In this document: piece by piece, positions 17,796 to 26,760 of the stretch
Layout: the number at the start of each line of letters is the position of its first letter
Position numbering within the stretch: position 1 is the first letter of the stretch
NCBI GenBank assembly: GCA_964527785.1
Contig: CAZGNO010000006.1
Span: 10,865 to 74,864, forward strand
Origin: JADJXV01 sp964527785
Lineage (GTDB): Bacteria; Bacteroidota; Ignavibacteria; Kapaibacteriales; UBA961
DNA: 64,000 nt
Reading direction: 5' to 3'
The notes under the pieces: generated by a model
Told to the model about the DNA's origin: nothing
Databases searched by the model: none
Seen by the model: only the letters and a program-made list of their open reading frames with translations
Program-made: the position numbers and the translations under genes

Positions 17796-17840
17796 ATTCG
17801 TTTATCCTTGCAAAAATGCACCTAACAATCTAAAATCAGT

Positions 17841-18257
17841 ATGCTCGACCGCTTAGCCGACCTTTTGCTTTTTCGCTATACAAATCAGGGGAAAGACGAT
17901 AATACAAATGCCAAACCCTACATTACTATGGGTTCGATTGTATGGGGAGGACTCGTCCGAACCGGTCTCATTGTCGTTACCAGTTGGGCATTAGTAGAAT
18001 ATTTCGAGTTGCGTGATTATTGGATGGTTCCGTTGCTTGCCATTGTGGGCTTGGTAATATATCCTGCCTATCGTCAGTATTATCACTTTACGGGTCGTAT
18101 TGAAGTAATGCAAGAAGAAACGATGTGCGGTTCTTGCAAACATTTTGACCCTACCAGTCAGCTTTGCAGGATTTATGACGAACACGTCAGTACAACGTAT
18201 ATTCCTTGCGAAGGTGATAGTTGGGAACCGCTCACCTATGAAGAAAGAGCACAATAA
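17841..18257 (+). CDS. Membrane protein with C-terminal four-cysteine motif (unknown)
   Basis: I do not recognise this 138-residue protein. Two hydrophobic segments (about residues 30-50 and 60-76) would cross the membrane. The C-terminal part carries four cysteines in the pattern CGSC, eight residues, C, then fourteen, C (about 94-124), which could bind a metal or an Fe-S cluster, or form disulfides. No CxxCH haem motif is present. The gene lies 45 bases after the HD hydrolase and just upstream of tRNA-His. Confidence 0.7.
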   Translation: MLDRLADLLLFRYTNQGKDDNTNAKPYITMGSIVWGGLVRTGLIVVTSWALVEYFELRDYWMVPLLAIVGLVIYPAYRQYYHFTGRIEVMQEETMCGSCKHFDPTSQLCRIYDEHVSTTYIPCEGDSWEPLTYEERAQ

Positions 18258-18302
18258 ACAGAAAACATAAACATATCATTCCTAATAATTTTGAAATTCC
18301 TT

Positions 18303-18333
18303 TTGCGTAGGAAGCTATAAAATGATATTTTTG
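18303..18333 (+). promoter_or_regulatory. Promoter of the tRNA-His gene
   Basis: TTG (18303-18305), 20 bases, then TATTTTTG (18326-18333), which fits TAnnTTTG. The -7 element ends 11 bases before the tRNA 5' end. Confidence 0.7.
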
Positions 18334-18344
18334 CAGATGTCAAT

Positions 18345-18418
18345 GGCGAACGTAGCTCAGTTGGTAGAGCAGCGGTTTGTGGTTCCGCTGGTCGTGGGTT
18401 CAAGCCCCATCGTTCGCC
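18345..18418 (+). tRNA. tRNA-His (GTG anticodon)
   Basis: The sequence folds into a cloverleaf: acceptor GCGAACG (18346-18352) with CGTTCGC (18411-18417), D arm AGCTCAGTTGGTAGAGC, anticodon GTG at 18379-18381 and T arm GTGGGTTCAAGCCCCAT. The extra 5' G (18345, G-1) opposite discriminator C73 (18418) is the identity mark of tRNA-His and is encoded here. The 3' CCA is not encoded (next bases CAA). Confidence 0.97.
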
Positions 18419-18434
18419 CAACGTAATGATTAAT

Positions 18435-18469
18435 AAGGGTGTTGCACATCAGCAATACCCTTTCTTTTT
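18435..18469 (+). terminator. Terminator after tRNA-His
   Basis: AAGGGTGTTGC (18435-18445) pairs with GCAATACCCTT (18452-18462) with one G-T pair, followed by TTCTTTTT. Confidence 0.8.
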
Positions 18470-18537
18470 GAGAAGTATTATAGTGGCTTTATCAGTATAT
18501 TTTAATACTATTCATTGGTTTTGAGGAGATAGATAGT

Positions 18538-19563
18538 ATGCGTTACAAACTTTTAGGTAAAAGCGGTATTCGCGTTTCAGAAATATGTCTTGGTACAATG
18601 ACTTTTGGTGAGGAATGGGGTTGGGGAGCCGGTAAAGAAGAAAGCCGTCGTATATTTGATGCTTTTGTTGAAAAAGGCGGTAATTTTATTGATACAGCAA
18701 ACCGCTATACTGAAGGTACAAGCGAAAAGTATGTGGGTGATTTTATTGCCACCGATCGTGAACGATATGTCCTTGCTACAAAATACTCACTGTTTACAAG
18801 GCGTGATGATGTTAGTGCATCCGGTAACAATCGCAAAAGCATGGTTCAATCGCTAGAGCAAAGTTTGGAGCGTCTCAGGACAGATTATATTGATCTTTAT
18901 TGGGTTCATGCTTGGGATTTTATGACACCCGAAGAAGAAGTAATGAGAGCATTAGAGGATATGATACGTGCAGGAAAGATTCTGACAATCGGTGTTTCGG
19001 ACACTCCTGCATGGATAGTTTCCCGTGCAAATACAATTAGTGAAATGCGGGGATGGTCTCAATTTGTAGGGTTGCAAATTGAATATAGTTTAACCCAGCG
19101 AACAGTAGAACGGGAACTTACTCCACTTGCTCGCAGTTTCGATATGGCAGTTTTGGCATGGGCGCCGCTAGCTGGTGGAGCTCTCACAGGAAAATATTTA
19201 GACAGTAGTGATTCTACAAAACGACTTAATCCGCTCAGCGCACGATTAAATGAAAAAAATACAGCTATAGCTCGTGAAGTAGTGTCAATTGCCGGAGAAA
19301 TTGGCTGTAAACCTTCTTCGGTAGCGATAAATTGGCTTCGTAAACAAAGCGGAGTTGTGATTCCATTAGTCGGCGCAAGAACGGTTACTCAAATCGAAGA
19401 GAATTTAGAATGCCTCAATTATGATTTGGCACCTGAACACATTACGCGATTGAATGAAGTAAGTGCAATAGAACTTGGCTTCCCACACGATTTTTTCAAT
19501 AAAACTAAAGATATTATTTTTGGTGGTATGGTTGACAGCATTGATAATCATTTGGTAAAATAA
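18538..19563 (+). CDS. Aldo/keto reductase
   Basis: This 341-residue NADPH-dependent oxidoreductase has a TIM-barrel pattern and a complete catalytic tetrad: Asp52 and Tyr57 in IDTANRYTEG, Lys82 in ATKYS and His124 in WVHAWD. The opening LLGKSGIRVSEICLGTMTFG and the C-terminal PLVGARTVTQIEENL are typical of the family. The substrate cannot be told. The ATG follows a good ribosome site, GAGGAGATAG. It stands between tRNA-His and the sec genes, as its own unit or read with the SecF-like fragment 23 bases on. Confidence 0.94.
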   Translation: MRYKLLGKSGIRVSEICLGTMTFGEEWGWGAGKEESRRIFDAFVEKGGNFIDTANRYTEGTSEKYVGDFIATDRERYVLATKYSLFTRRDDVSASGNNRKSMVQSLEQSLERLRTDYIDLYWVHAWDFMTPEEEVMRALEDMIRAGKILTIGVSDTPAWIVSRANTISEMRGWSQFVGLQIEYSLTQRTVERELTPLARSFDMAVLAWAPLAGGALTGKYLDSSDSTKRLNPLSARLNEKNTAIAREVVSIAGEIGCKPSSVAINWLRKQSGVVIPLVGARTVTQIEENLECLNYDLAPEHITRLNEVSAIELGFPHDFFNKTKDIIFGGMVDSIDNHLVK

Positions 19564-19588
19564 ATTTATACTTCAATTGATATGAGTG

Positions 19589-20065
19589 ATGCAATTCTTA
19601 CAGAAAACTAAGGTGGATACTGCAAGTAGTAAAAAGAAAATCATTTTTCTGTCAATTATTTTAAGTTTGGTTGCAATTTTAGCATTGACTGCAATTGGAT
19701 TTGGTTTCGGAATTAACTTCAAGGGAAGCACAGAAATTGCTTTGAGATTCTCAAAAAAAATTAATATTGATGAAATCAAACCGGTTATTAATAAGTTATT
19801 TGAAGATGCAGAAATTAAACACTTTAAACATGAAAATCAGTTTGTAATTCATGTTGATAATTCCAATGGGGAAGTAACTGAAGATATAATTAATGCGCTT
19901 CAAGCTAAATACTCTGCTGAGAAAATTACTCTTCTTCGCTTAGATGTTGTTGGACATGATGTATATAAAAAATCATACATGAATATAAGTATACCTATCG
20001 TTCTAACGTTCATTTGCATGATACTGTTTATAAACATACGGCTTTGGTTTTCTCTTAATAAATAG
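19589..20065 (+). CDS. Truncated SecF paralogue (first membrane segment, periplasmic domain, one more membrane segment)
   Basis: The 158 residues align along their whole length with the first part of the full SecF at 22503-23465: MQFL..TK.D, GFGINFKGSTEIALRFSKKIN against GLRFGIDFEGGTEIALKFSEKIN, then ENQF and the EKITLLRLDVVG region. It keeps TM1 (about 17-38), the periplasmic domain and part of TM2, then ends with a stop; the SecF motifs of TM2-TM6 are missing. The next 300 bases show no SecF continuation. Divergence from SecF is considerable yet the frame is open, so it may be a retained half-protein rather than fresh debris. I chose ATG 19589, which matches the SecF start, over GTG 19586. 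Confidence 0.8.
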   Translation: MQFLQKTKVDTASSKKKIIFLSIILSLVAILALTAIGFGFGINFKGSTEIALRFSKKINIDEIKPVINKLFEDAEIKHFKHENQFVIHVDNSNGEVTEDIINALQAKYSAEKITLLRLDVVGHDVYKKSYMNISIPIVLTFICMILFINIRLWFSLNK

Positions 20066-20405
20066 ACTTACTCATCAGCTTTGATTGTGAATCAGGATTT
20101 TCCTTTAAACAATTAGTGTATATAATGGTCAATTTCTGAGTAACGATTTTGAAACATTGTTATAATCAGTGTAGTTTGAAACAGAACGTAATCTTTGTGA
20201 AAACAATTTCAATACTTTATACAAATTAAATATTCTTGGTTTCCTAAATTTTACTTGCAAAAACTATTCGGTTTTTAATGAAAACAAGTCAGATTATGAA
20301 AATTCATTGGTTATTTGATAACAGAACACTATATTCGTAACTTCTTTTTGGCAGGCATTGCCTGATTTTGATGAATTCATGCAGACTAACTCTGGAGGTA
20401 ACACC
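20066..20405. other. AT-rich intergenic region before secD
   Basis: About 340 bases with no credible gene on either strand and no further SecF-like sequence. The TTTGAAAC and TAATCTTTG pieces near 20170-20195 only loosely resemble a promoter. The secD ribosome site lies at its end. Confidence 0.5.
20394..20399 (+). promoter_or_regulatory. Strong Shine-Dalgarno site deciding the secD start
   Basis: GGAGGT lies six bases before TTG 20406. This supports a TTG start that gives MKPNLFWKYF, rather than ATG 20379 or TTG 20358 upstream. Confidence 0.6.
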
Positions 20406-22484
20406 TTGAAACCCAATCTATTCTGGAAGTATTTTATTGTCATTGCCCCTCTGATTGCAGCCGGCTTTCTGCTGTATCCTACCTATCGCTCAAGCGATTT
20501 GGAGAAGCAAGAAAAGAAATTTATGGATGCAAACGGGAACGTAATTGATTCTGTCGGACTTGCAAATTTCAAGAACAAGTACGATGAAGATATCAAGAAC
20601 AATAAATCCAAACGTATCAAACTTGGGCTTGATTTGCGTGGAGGAATGTATGTGATGCTTGAAGTAGATGTGGTTCAACTTCTCAAAGAAGCTGCTTCTC
20701 GTGATGCTATTGATGATATTTTCGAAAAAGTGATTGAAAAAACGAAACAAGAAACTGACATTGACGAATCCCAAAATGTGTTAGATGTTTTTCTTAAAAA
20801 TTTCAATTCAATCGCAAAATCGCAAGGTCGAACCCTGATTAATTATTATGAAGTCAGCGGTGAAATATCTGAAGAGAAGATTGTAGAAAAACTCAAAAAA
20901 GATATTGATGACGCAGTTGATCAAGCAAAAGAAGTAATTCGCCAGCGTATTGATAAATATGGCGTGAGCGAACCATCCATTCAAAAGCAAGGTTCGCGTA
21001 GAATAGTTCTGGAGCTTCCAGGTGTAAATAATGAAGTAGAAATGCGCCAACTGCTGCAAACTACAGCTCGACTTGAGTTTAAGTTGGTTCGTAACAATCA
21101 GGAAATTGTTCGTGCATTCTACAGAATTGACGAATACTTGGCAAAAAGTAAAAAAGGAACCCTAGCCAAAGTTGACACTGCAAAAACCGACTCTACACTT
21201 GCTAAAGTAGACTCAACAAAAGTTGACACATCGTCTGTAGCTGTGAATGCCGCTGATTCTCTTAAAAAAGATTCTGCTGCGAAAGCAGTTGATACTTCAA
21301 ATCCGTATGCCGGACTTCCTAAAGAAGAACAGCAAAAGCAATATGAACTGGATCATCCGTTCACATCGCTTTTCATTTCTTATTTTGTTCAAAATGAGAA
21401 ATCACAGCCAATCAGTTACATTAAAGATGATTTTCCTGAAGGCGAATATTTCTTCCAAATTCCACTCTCGACATACGAAAGATTTAATAAAATCATTGAG
21501 CGTTCAGACATCAAACGATTGATTCCAAATGATTTGCAAATCCTTCGTTCTGCAAAATCAAGCAGCCCGCTTAATGCAACAAACCCGATCTTCAGCTTGT
21601 ACTCTCTTAAACGTGATCCTGAATTAAAGGGAGACGTGGTAACAAATGCTCGTGCATCATTCGACCCGCAAACAAATACACCTGTTGTATTAATGGAAAT
21701 GGATGCGGACGGCGCTGCAAGTTGGGCAAGAATTACCGGAGCGAATGTTAATAAGAAAATCGGAATTGTACTTGACGATCAAGTATATTCAGCTCCAAAT
21801 GTTATTCAAAAAATCACGGGCGGCAGTTCGCAAATTACCGGTATGCAAAATTCGGAAGAAGCACACCTTCTGGAAATCGTCCTTAAAGCCGGTGCACTTA
21901 AAGCTCCCGTTAAAATTATCGAGGAACGCGTTGTAGGTCCATCATTAGGAGAGGATTCTATTAATAGCGGTCTTACTGCAAGTGCAATCGCGTTTTTAAT
22001 TGTTGTTCTCTTTATGGGAATTTACTATTCGACAGGCGGAATAGTTGCTAATATTGCAGTGCTTATTAACGTAACGCTTATCATGGCAACACTCCCGCTT
22101 TTTCAAGGTACACTCACTTTACCTGGGATTGCAGGTATTATCCTGACAATTGCTATGGCTGTGGATGCAAACATTCTGATATTTGAACGTGTACGTGAAG
22201 AGCTTGCTCGTGGCAGGTCAAACCGAGGTGCAATTGATGAAGGATTCAGCAAGGCACTTACAGCGGTTATTGATACACACATTACTACATTTATTACCGG
22301 ACTTATCCTGTTTTTCTTGGGTACAGGTCCAATTCAAGGGTTTGCGCTAACACTGATGATCGGTATCTTGAGTACCTTCTTTACTGCTATTACTGTTTCA
22401 CGTGCTATCATTGAAATATTAGTATCTCGTAAAGCATCGGGAATGATTAGCTTCGGACAACCTAAATCTTTAAAAACCTCTTGA
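20406..22484 (+). CDS. secD: Protein translocase subunit SecD
   Basis: SecD works with SecF to pull secreted proteins through SecYEG using the proton gradient. The protein (about 692 residues from TTG 20406) has TM1 near the start, the LGLDLRGGMYVMLEVD motif, RQRIDKYGVSEPSIQKQG, the P1 domain (DDQVYSAPNVIQKITGG) and a C-terminal five-helix block with VDANILIFERVREEL. A Lys/Asp/Thr/Ser-rich insertion at about residues 255-305 has repeated KVDT and KTDST units and looks like a flexible linker. The length is on the long side for SecD because of it. secF follows 18 bases after. Confidence 0.96.
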   Translation: MKPNLFWKYFIVIAPLIAAGFLLYPTYRSSDLEKQEKKFMDANGNVIDSVGLANFKNKYDEDIKNNKSKRIKLGLDLRGGMYVMLEVDVVQLLKEAASRDAIDDIFEKVIEKTKQETDIDESQNVLDVFLKNFNSIAKSQGRTLINYYEVSGEISEEKIVEKLKKDIDDAVDQAKEVIRQRIDKYGVSEPSIQKQGSRRIVLELPGVNNEVEMRQLLQTTARLEFKLVRNNQEIVRAFYRIDEYLAKSKKGTLAKVDTAKTDSTLAKVDSTKVDTSSVAVNAADSLKKDSAAKAVDTSNPYAGLPKEEQQKQYELDHPFTSLFISYFVQNEKSQPISYIKDDFPEGEYFFQIPLSTYERFNKIIERSDIKRLIPNDLQILRSAKSSSPLNATNPIFSLYSLKRDPELKGDVVTNARASFDPQTNTPVVLMEMDADGAASWARITGANVNKKIGIVLDDQVYSAPNVIQKITGGSSQITGMQNSEEAHLLEIVLKAGALKAPVKIIEERVVGPSLGEDSINSGLTASAIAFLIVVLFMGIYYSTGGIVANIAVLINVTLIMATLPLFQGTLTLPGIAGIILTIAMAVDANILIFERVREELARGRSNRGAIDEGFSKALTAVIDTHITTFITGLILFFLGTGPIQGFALTLMIGILSTFFTAITVSRAIIEILVSRKASGMISFGQPKSLKTS

Positions 22485-22502
22485 TTCTGGAGAAAATATA
22501 CA

Positions 22503-23465
22503 ATGCAATTCTTACATGGAACAAAAATAGATTTCTTGGGTAAAAGAAAAACATTTATTTATGTGTCGCTTATATTAAACGTTGTTGGTATCTTGGCTCC
22601 GTTTATTCTTGGTCTTCGTTTTGGTATAGATTTCGAAGGTGGAACTGAAATAGCTCTAAAGTTTTCGGAGAAAATTAACACTGCCGAAATTAGAGATGTT
22701 ATAGACAAGCAATTTCAAGGTGCTGAAATTAAGTCGTATGGTAAGGAAAATCAATTTTTAGTAAGGGTAGCTTCTAACTTAGGTAAAGATGCAAAAGACA
22801 AGGTGATTCAAGCGCTTCAAGTGAAATATCCTAATGAAACCATTACTCTTCTTAAAGTTGATGCTATCGGTCCGAAAGTTGGTCAAGAATTAAGAACAAA
22901 AGCACTTATTGCTGTTATTCTTGCTGTGATTGCAATTATGTTGTATATCGCGTTCAGATTTGAATTTACGTATGGGGTTGGGGCTGCAATTGCTATTGTG
23001 CACGATGTGCTTGTTACCTTAGCTTTGGTTACAATCTTCAGCAAACTGGGAATACTCAATTTAGAAATTAATCAATCTATGATCGCGGCATTCTTGACTG
23101 TGGTTGGTTTCTCCGTAAATGATACTGTTATTATTTTCGACCGTGTTCGTGAGAACTTAGAACGTCATAAAGGTATGAATACGATTAAACTTATGAACAT
23201 GAGTATCAATGAAACCCTTAGCCGAACAATCAATACAGTTCTTACTGTCGTAATGGTATTGCTTATCATTACTCTTTTTGGCGGTGAAGTATTGCAAGGA
23301 TTTTCGTTTACAATGCTAGTCGGTATCGTAACGGGAACTTACTCGTCAATTTACATCGCAAGTGCATTTGTTATTTGGTATCTTCAAAATGTTAAGAAAG
23401 TTGATGTTGAAGGTGAGCATGATCGCCAAGTGAAAGCTGAATTATTGAAAACAGCTAAAATATAA
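22503..23465 (+). CDS. secF: Protein translocase subunit SecF
   Basis: Full-length SecF (320 residues) with TM1, the FGIDFEGGTEIALKFS motif, a periplasmic domain and five further helices. The conserved GFSVNDTVIIFDRVRENL and INETLSRTINT motifs of the SecD/F proton channel are intact, as is LVGIVTGTYSSIYIA. It is partner to SecD upstream. The truncated paralogue at 19589-20065 copies only its first half. The start follows CTGGAGAAAAT. Confidence 0.97.
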   Translation: MQFLHGTKIDFLGKRKTFIYVSLILNVVGILAPFILGLRFGIDFEGGTEIALKFSEKINTAEIRDVIDKQFQGAEIKSYGKENQFLVRVASNLGKDAKDKVIQALQVKYPNETITLLKVDAIGPKVGQELRTKALIAVILAVIAIMLYIAFRFEFTYGVGAAIAIVHDVLVTLALVTIFSKLGILNLEINQSMIAAFLTVVGFSVNDTVIIFDRVRENLERHKGMNTIKLMNMSINETLSRTINTVLTVVMVLLIITLFGGEVLQGFSFTMLVGIVTGTYSSIYIASAFVIWYLQNVKKVDVEGEHDRQVKAELLKTAKI

Positions 23466-23487
23466 TTTTTCAGATTCTTCTTTGAAT

Positions 23488-23820
23488 ATGGAAAACACAA
23501 ATAATCAGTCGTTAAGCGCAGTAATTGCGTTAGGAAATCAAGTTATTGGTGGGGCAGATGCTCTAGATTTTAGTGCAGCTATCCGTAAATTTACTGAACA
23601 AAACGTTCAGCACATCATTGTTGATATGAGTTCTGTTGAACTCATCAATAGCAGTGGATTAGGTATGCTCGTAAGCGGACTCAGTATAATGCGAAAGATT
23701 GGCGGAACCCTTGTACTGGCAGTAGTACCGGGTAAAGTTCAGCAAATTTTAGATATGACGCACTTGAATACAGTTTTGCAATCCTACTCAACAATAAAAC
23801 AAGCCGAAGAAAGTTTATAA
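23488..23820 (+). CDS. STAS-domain anti-sigma factor antagonist
   Basis: This 110-residue single STAS domain resembles SpoIIAA/RsbV. The motif VDMSSVELINSSGLGMLVSGL (quoted by its key part INSSGLG, about 54-60) holds the serine that partner kinases phosphorylate in this family. No RsbW-type kinase or PP2C phosphatase is encoded nearby, so its partners must be elsewhere. I start it at ATG 23488; a TTG at 23482 would add two residues. It follows secF by 22 bases and ends before a hairpin. Confidence 0.9.
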   Translation: MENTNNQSLSAVIALGNQVIGGADALDFSAAIRKFTEQNVQHIIVDMSSVELINSSGLGMLVSGLSIMRKIGGTLVLAVVPGKVQQILDMTHLNTVLQSYSTIKQAEESL

Positions 23821-23847
23821 CATAATGTACTCGCAAAATAAAATATT

Positions 23848-23882
23848 AGCTCCGATTTTAGAAATGAAGTCGGAGCTTTGCA
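23848..23882 (+). terminator. Terminator after the sec-STAS genes
   Basis: AGCTCCGA (23848-23855) pairs with TCGGAGCT (23870-23877), followed by TTGCATTTT. Confidence 0.65.
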
Positions 23883-23953
23883 TTTTAGAAACACTCTGAT
23901 TCTAAAATTGACTTGAAAACTATCGTATTTAATAACTTTAGGTAACTTATATA

Positions 23954-25231
23954 ATGAATACTCGAATTATAGTGGGTGCACAGTGGGGAGACGAAGGCAA
24001 GGGAAAAGTCGTAGATTTGTTAAGTGAGAAAGCTGATATTGTTGCTCGGTATCAGGGAGGAGCAAATGCCGGTCATACAATTGTATTTCAAGGCAAGAAA
24101 TTTGTTCTTCACCTCATCCCTTCAGGAATTTTACATCCGCATTGCCAATGTGTAATTGGAAACGGGGTTGTAATAGACCCTGTAGCATTAATGGATGAAA
24201 TCCATATGCTCGAGCAACTCGGAATATCTATCGAGGGAAGACTGTTCATTAGTCACAAAGCACATCTTATAATGCCATATCATAAAATCCTCGACACCGC
24301 CCGTGAGCAACACGCTGCTGAGAATTCAATAGGGACTACAGGGCGTGGAATAGGACCATCCTATATTGATAAATTTAGCCGTGTTGGAATTAGAATCGTT
24401 GATTTATTAGACCGTAAAACATTAGAAGAAAAACTACGATCTAATATTGAAGAGAAAAACACCGTTCTCAGGAAAATTTACGACCACGAGGAGCTTAATA
24501 TCGAACAGATAGTTCGTGAATACCTTGCATTCGATACTCAAATTGACCCTTATATTACCGATACAACCGCTTTGCTTAATCAAGCAATAAAGGACGGAAA
24601 AAGTGTGTTGATGGAGGGTGCTCAAGGAGCATTGCTCGATGTAGATCACGGAACATATCCATTTGTTACAAGTTCTAATCCTACCAGTGGGGGAGCTTGT
24701 ACCGGTTTGGGGGTACCCCCTACATCTATAGCCAGTATTATGGGGGTAGTAAAAGCATATTCAACCCGTGTTGGAAATGGACCTTTTCCTACTGAGTTAA
24801 ATGATGAAATGGGTGAATTTTTACGCAAGGAAGGTGCTGAATTCGGTGCTACAACGGGACGTCCACGCAGATGTGGCTGGCTGGACTTAGTTGCGCTCAA
24901 ATACTCGGTTATGGTTAATGGAATATCTGAGATTGCTCTCACCAAAATTGATGTTTTGAACAATTTTGACGAAATTAAGGTATGTACCGAGTATCATTCA
25001 AAAGGTAAAGCTCTCAAGTATTTTCCTGCCGACTGTTCACAATTGGAATCTTTGACTCCTCAGTATAGTACAATGAAGGGGTGGAATACTTCACTTAATG
25101 GGATTACTAACTATAATGACCTGCCTGAAAATACTAAGCAATATATTCAATTTATCGAGGATTTTACAGGGGCAAAGGTAACCATTGTTTCTCTTAGTCC
25201 TAGCCGCGAGGATACTATTATACGCTCGTAG
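23954..25231 (+). CDS. purA: Adenylosuccinate synthetase
   Basis: PurA joins IMP and aspartate with GTP, the first step from IMP to AMP. The 425-residue protein has the P-loop GAQWGDEGKGKVVD at the start, GGANAGHTI, the catalytic Asp and His of these loops, NSIGTTGRGIGPSYIDK, EGAQGALLDVDHGTYPFVTSSN and TTGRPRRCGW. All are typical and complete. guaB follows 43 bases later, so the two branch enzymes of purine synthesis from IMP lie side by side. Confidence 0.97.
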   Translation: MNTRIIVGAQWGDEGKGKVVDLLSEKADIVARYQGGANAGHTIVFQGKKFVLHLIPSGILHPHCQCVIGNGVVIDPVALMDEIHMLEQLGISIEGRLFISHKAHLIMPYHKILDTAREQHAAENSIGTTGRGIGPSYIDKFSRVGIRIVDLLDRKTLEEKLRSNIEEKNTVLRKIYDHEELNIEQIVREYLAFDTQIDPYITDTTALLNQAIKDGKSVLMEGAQGALLDVDHGTYPFVTSSNPTSGGACTGLGVPPTSIASIMGVVKAYSTRVGNGPFPTELNDEMGEFLRKEGAEFGATTGRPRRCGWLDLVALKYSVMVNGISEIALTKIDVLNNFDEIKVCTEYHSKGKALKYFPADCSQLESLTPQYSTMKGWNTSLNGITNYNDLPENTKQYIQFIEDFTGAKVTIVSLSPSREDTIIRS

Positions 25232-25274
25232 GTTTACTGTTACTAACGACATTTATTTTTGGGAGATATATTTT

Positions 25275-26729
25275 ATGACTGTTCAAAAAATTGCAGGTGA
25301 AGGACTTACATTCGATGATGTACTTCTTGTTCCAGCTTATTCTGAGGTTCTTCCCAGAGAAACCAATCTTGGTTCACGACTGACGGACAGAATTTCACTT
25401 AATGTACCAATCCTTTCAGCAGCAATGGATACAGTGACAGAAGCCGATATGGCAATAGGTCTGGCGCGTGAAGGGGGTATGGGTGTTATTCATAAAAACA
25501 TGACGATTGCCCGGCAAGCAGATGAAGTTGATAAAGTAAAACGCTCGGAGTCGGGAATGATACTGCATCCAATAGTATTGAAAGCAAATGATTCTGTGCA
25601 GGATGCTTTAAACCTTATGGCAAAATATCGAATTTCAGGTTTTCCTGTAGTAGATAATAACGGTAAACTCATAGGAGTTGTGACGAATAGGGATTTACGC
25701 TTTCAATTGTTTGCTCAGCGTGAGATTGAATCGGTTATGACCAAGGACAATTTGATTACCGCTCCTCAGGGTACAACGCTTGAAGATGCCGAGCTTCTCT
25801 TGCAACAGCATCGAATAGAAAAACTTCCGGTAGTTGATGACAATGGATTTCTTCGAGGATTAATCACCTTTAAAGATATACAGAAAAAGAAAAAGTACCC
25901 AAATGCCTGCAAAGATGAACTCGGACGATTACGTGTTGGTGCGGCTTTAGGTATTGCTGAGGATACCCTCGAACGTGTTGCAGCACTTTTTGAGGCAAGT
26001 GTTGATTGTGTGTTTATTGATACTGCGCACGGACATTCGCGTGGTGTAATTGAAATGGTAAAACGCGTGAAATCAGAATTTCCTGAAATTCAAGTAGTTG
26101 CAGGAAATATTGCTACAGCGTCAGCTGCCCAGGCACTGATAAAAGCAGGGGCTGATGCTCTTAAAGTTGGAATAGGACCGGGTAGTATTTGTACAACAAG
26201 AATTATTGCCGGTGTCGGCGTACCACAACTTACGGCAATTATGAATGTAGCACAAGCTTCAAGCATTCCTGTTATTGCTGATGGCGGTATAAAACAAACA
26301 GGTGATATTGCAAAAGCAATAGCGTCCGGAGCAGACGCGGTAATGATTGGCAGTCTTTTCGCAGGGCATGAGGAATCACCGGGCGAGAAAATTCTTCTGG
26401 AAGGTCGCGCATACAAAACGTATAGGGGAATGGGAAGTATTGGGGCGATGAACTCCGGTTCGGCAGACCGTTATTTCCAAGATGTTGAGGAAGAAATAAG
26501 CAAACTTGTACCGGAAGGAATTGAAGGGAGAGTACCATATAAAGGAACAGTAGCCGATACAATTTTCCAAATGGCTGGCGGACTTCGTGCAGCAATGGGA
26601 TATTGCGGATGCGGTACAATTGCTGAAATGAAATCACGCGCTCAATTTGTAAAAATGACTGGGGCGGGCTTCCGTGAGTCTCACCCGCATGATGTGATAG
26701 TAACGAAAGAATCGCCTAACTACTATTAA
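25275..26729 (+). CDS. guaB: Inosine-5'-monophosphate dehydrogenase
   Basis: GuaB oxidises IMP to XMP with NAD, the committed step to GMP. From ATG 25275 (after GGGAG) the protein has 484 residues: GEGLTFDDVLLVPAYSEVLP at the start, two CBS domains (about 95-210) and the barrel with catalytic Cys306 in GPGSICTTRI. The flap YRGMGSIGAM and EGIEGRVPYKG follow. An open frame upstream to 25185 overlaps purA and is not family-like, so I reject it. Both CBS domains are kept, allowing nucleotide control. Confidence 0.98.
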   Translation: MTVQKIAGEGLTFDDVLLVPAYSEVLPRETNLGSRLTDRISLNVPILSAAMDTVTEADMAIGLAREGGMGVIHKNMTIARQADEVDKVKRSESGMILHPIVLKANDSVQDALNLMAKYRISGFPVVDNNGKLIGVVTNRDLRFQLFAQREIESVMTKDNLITAPQGTTLEDAELLLQQHRIEKLPVVDDNGFLRGLITFKDIQKKKKYPNACKDELGRLRVGAALGIAEDTLERVAALFEASVDCVFIDTAHGHSRGVIEMVKRVKSEFPEIQVVAGNIATASAAQALIKAGADALKVGIGPGSICTTRIIAGVGVPQLTAIMNVAQASSIPVIADGGIKQTGDIAKAIASGADAVMIGSLFAGHEESPGEKILLEGRAYKTYRGMGSIGAMNSGSADRYFQDVEEEISKLVPEGIEGRVPYKGTVADTIFQMAGGLRAAMGYCGCGTIAEMKSRAQFVKMTGAGFRESHPHDVIVTKESPNYY

Positions 26730-26760
26730 TATTTTTCAAGCAATTAACATAATTACTTAA

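Noticed and set aside
25185..25274. N-terminal extension of GuaB
   Set aside because: It overlaps purA and is not family-like; ATG 25275 follows GGGAG and gives the normal IMPDH start.
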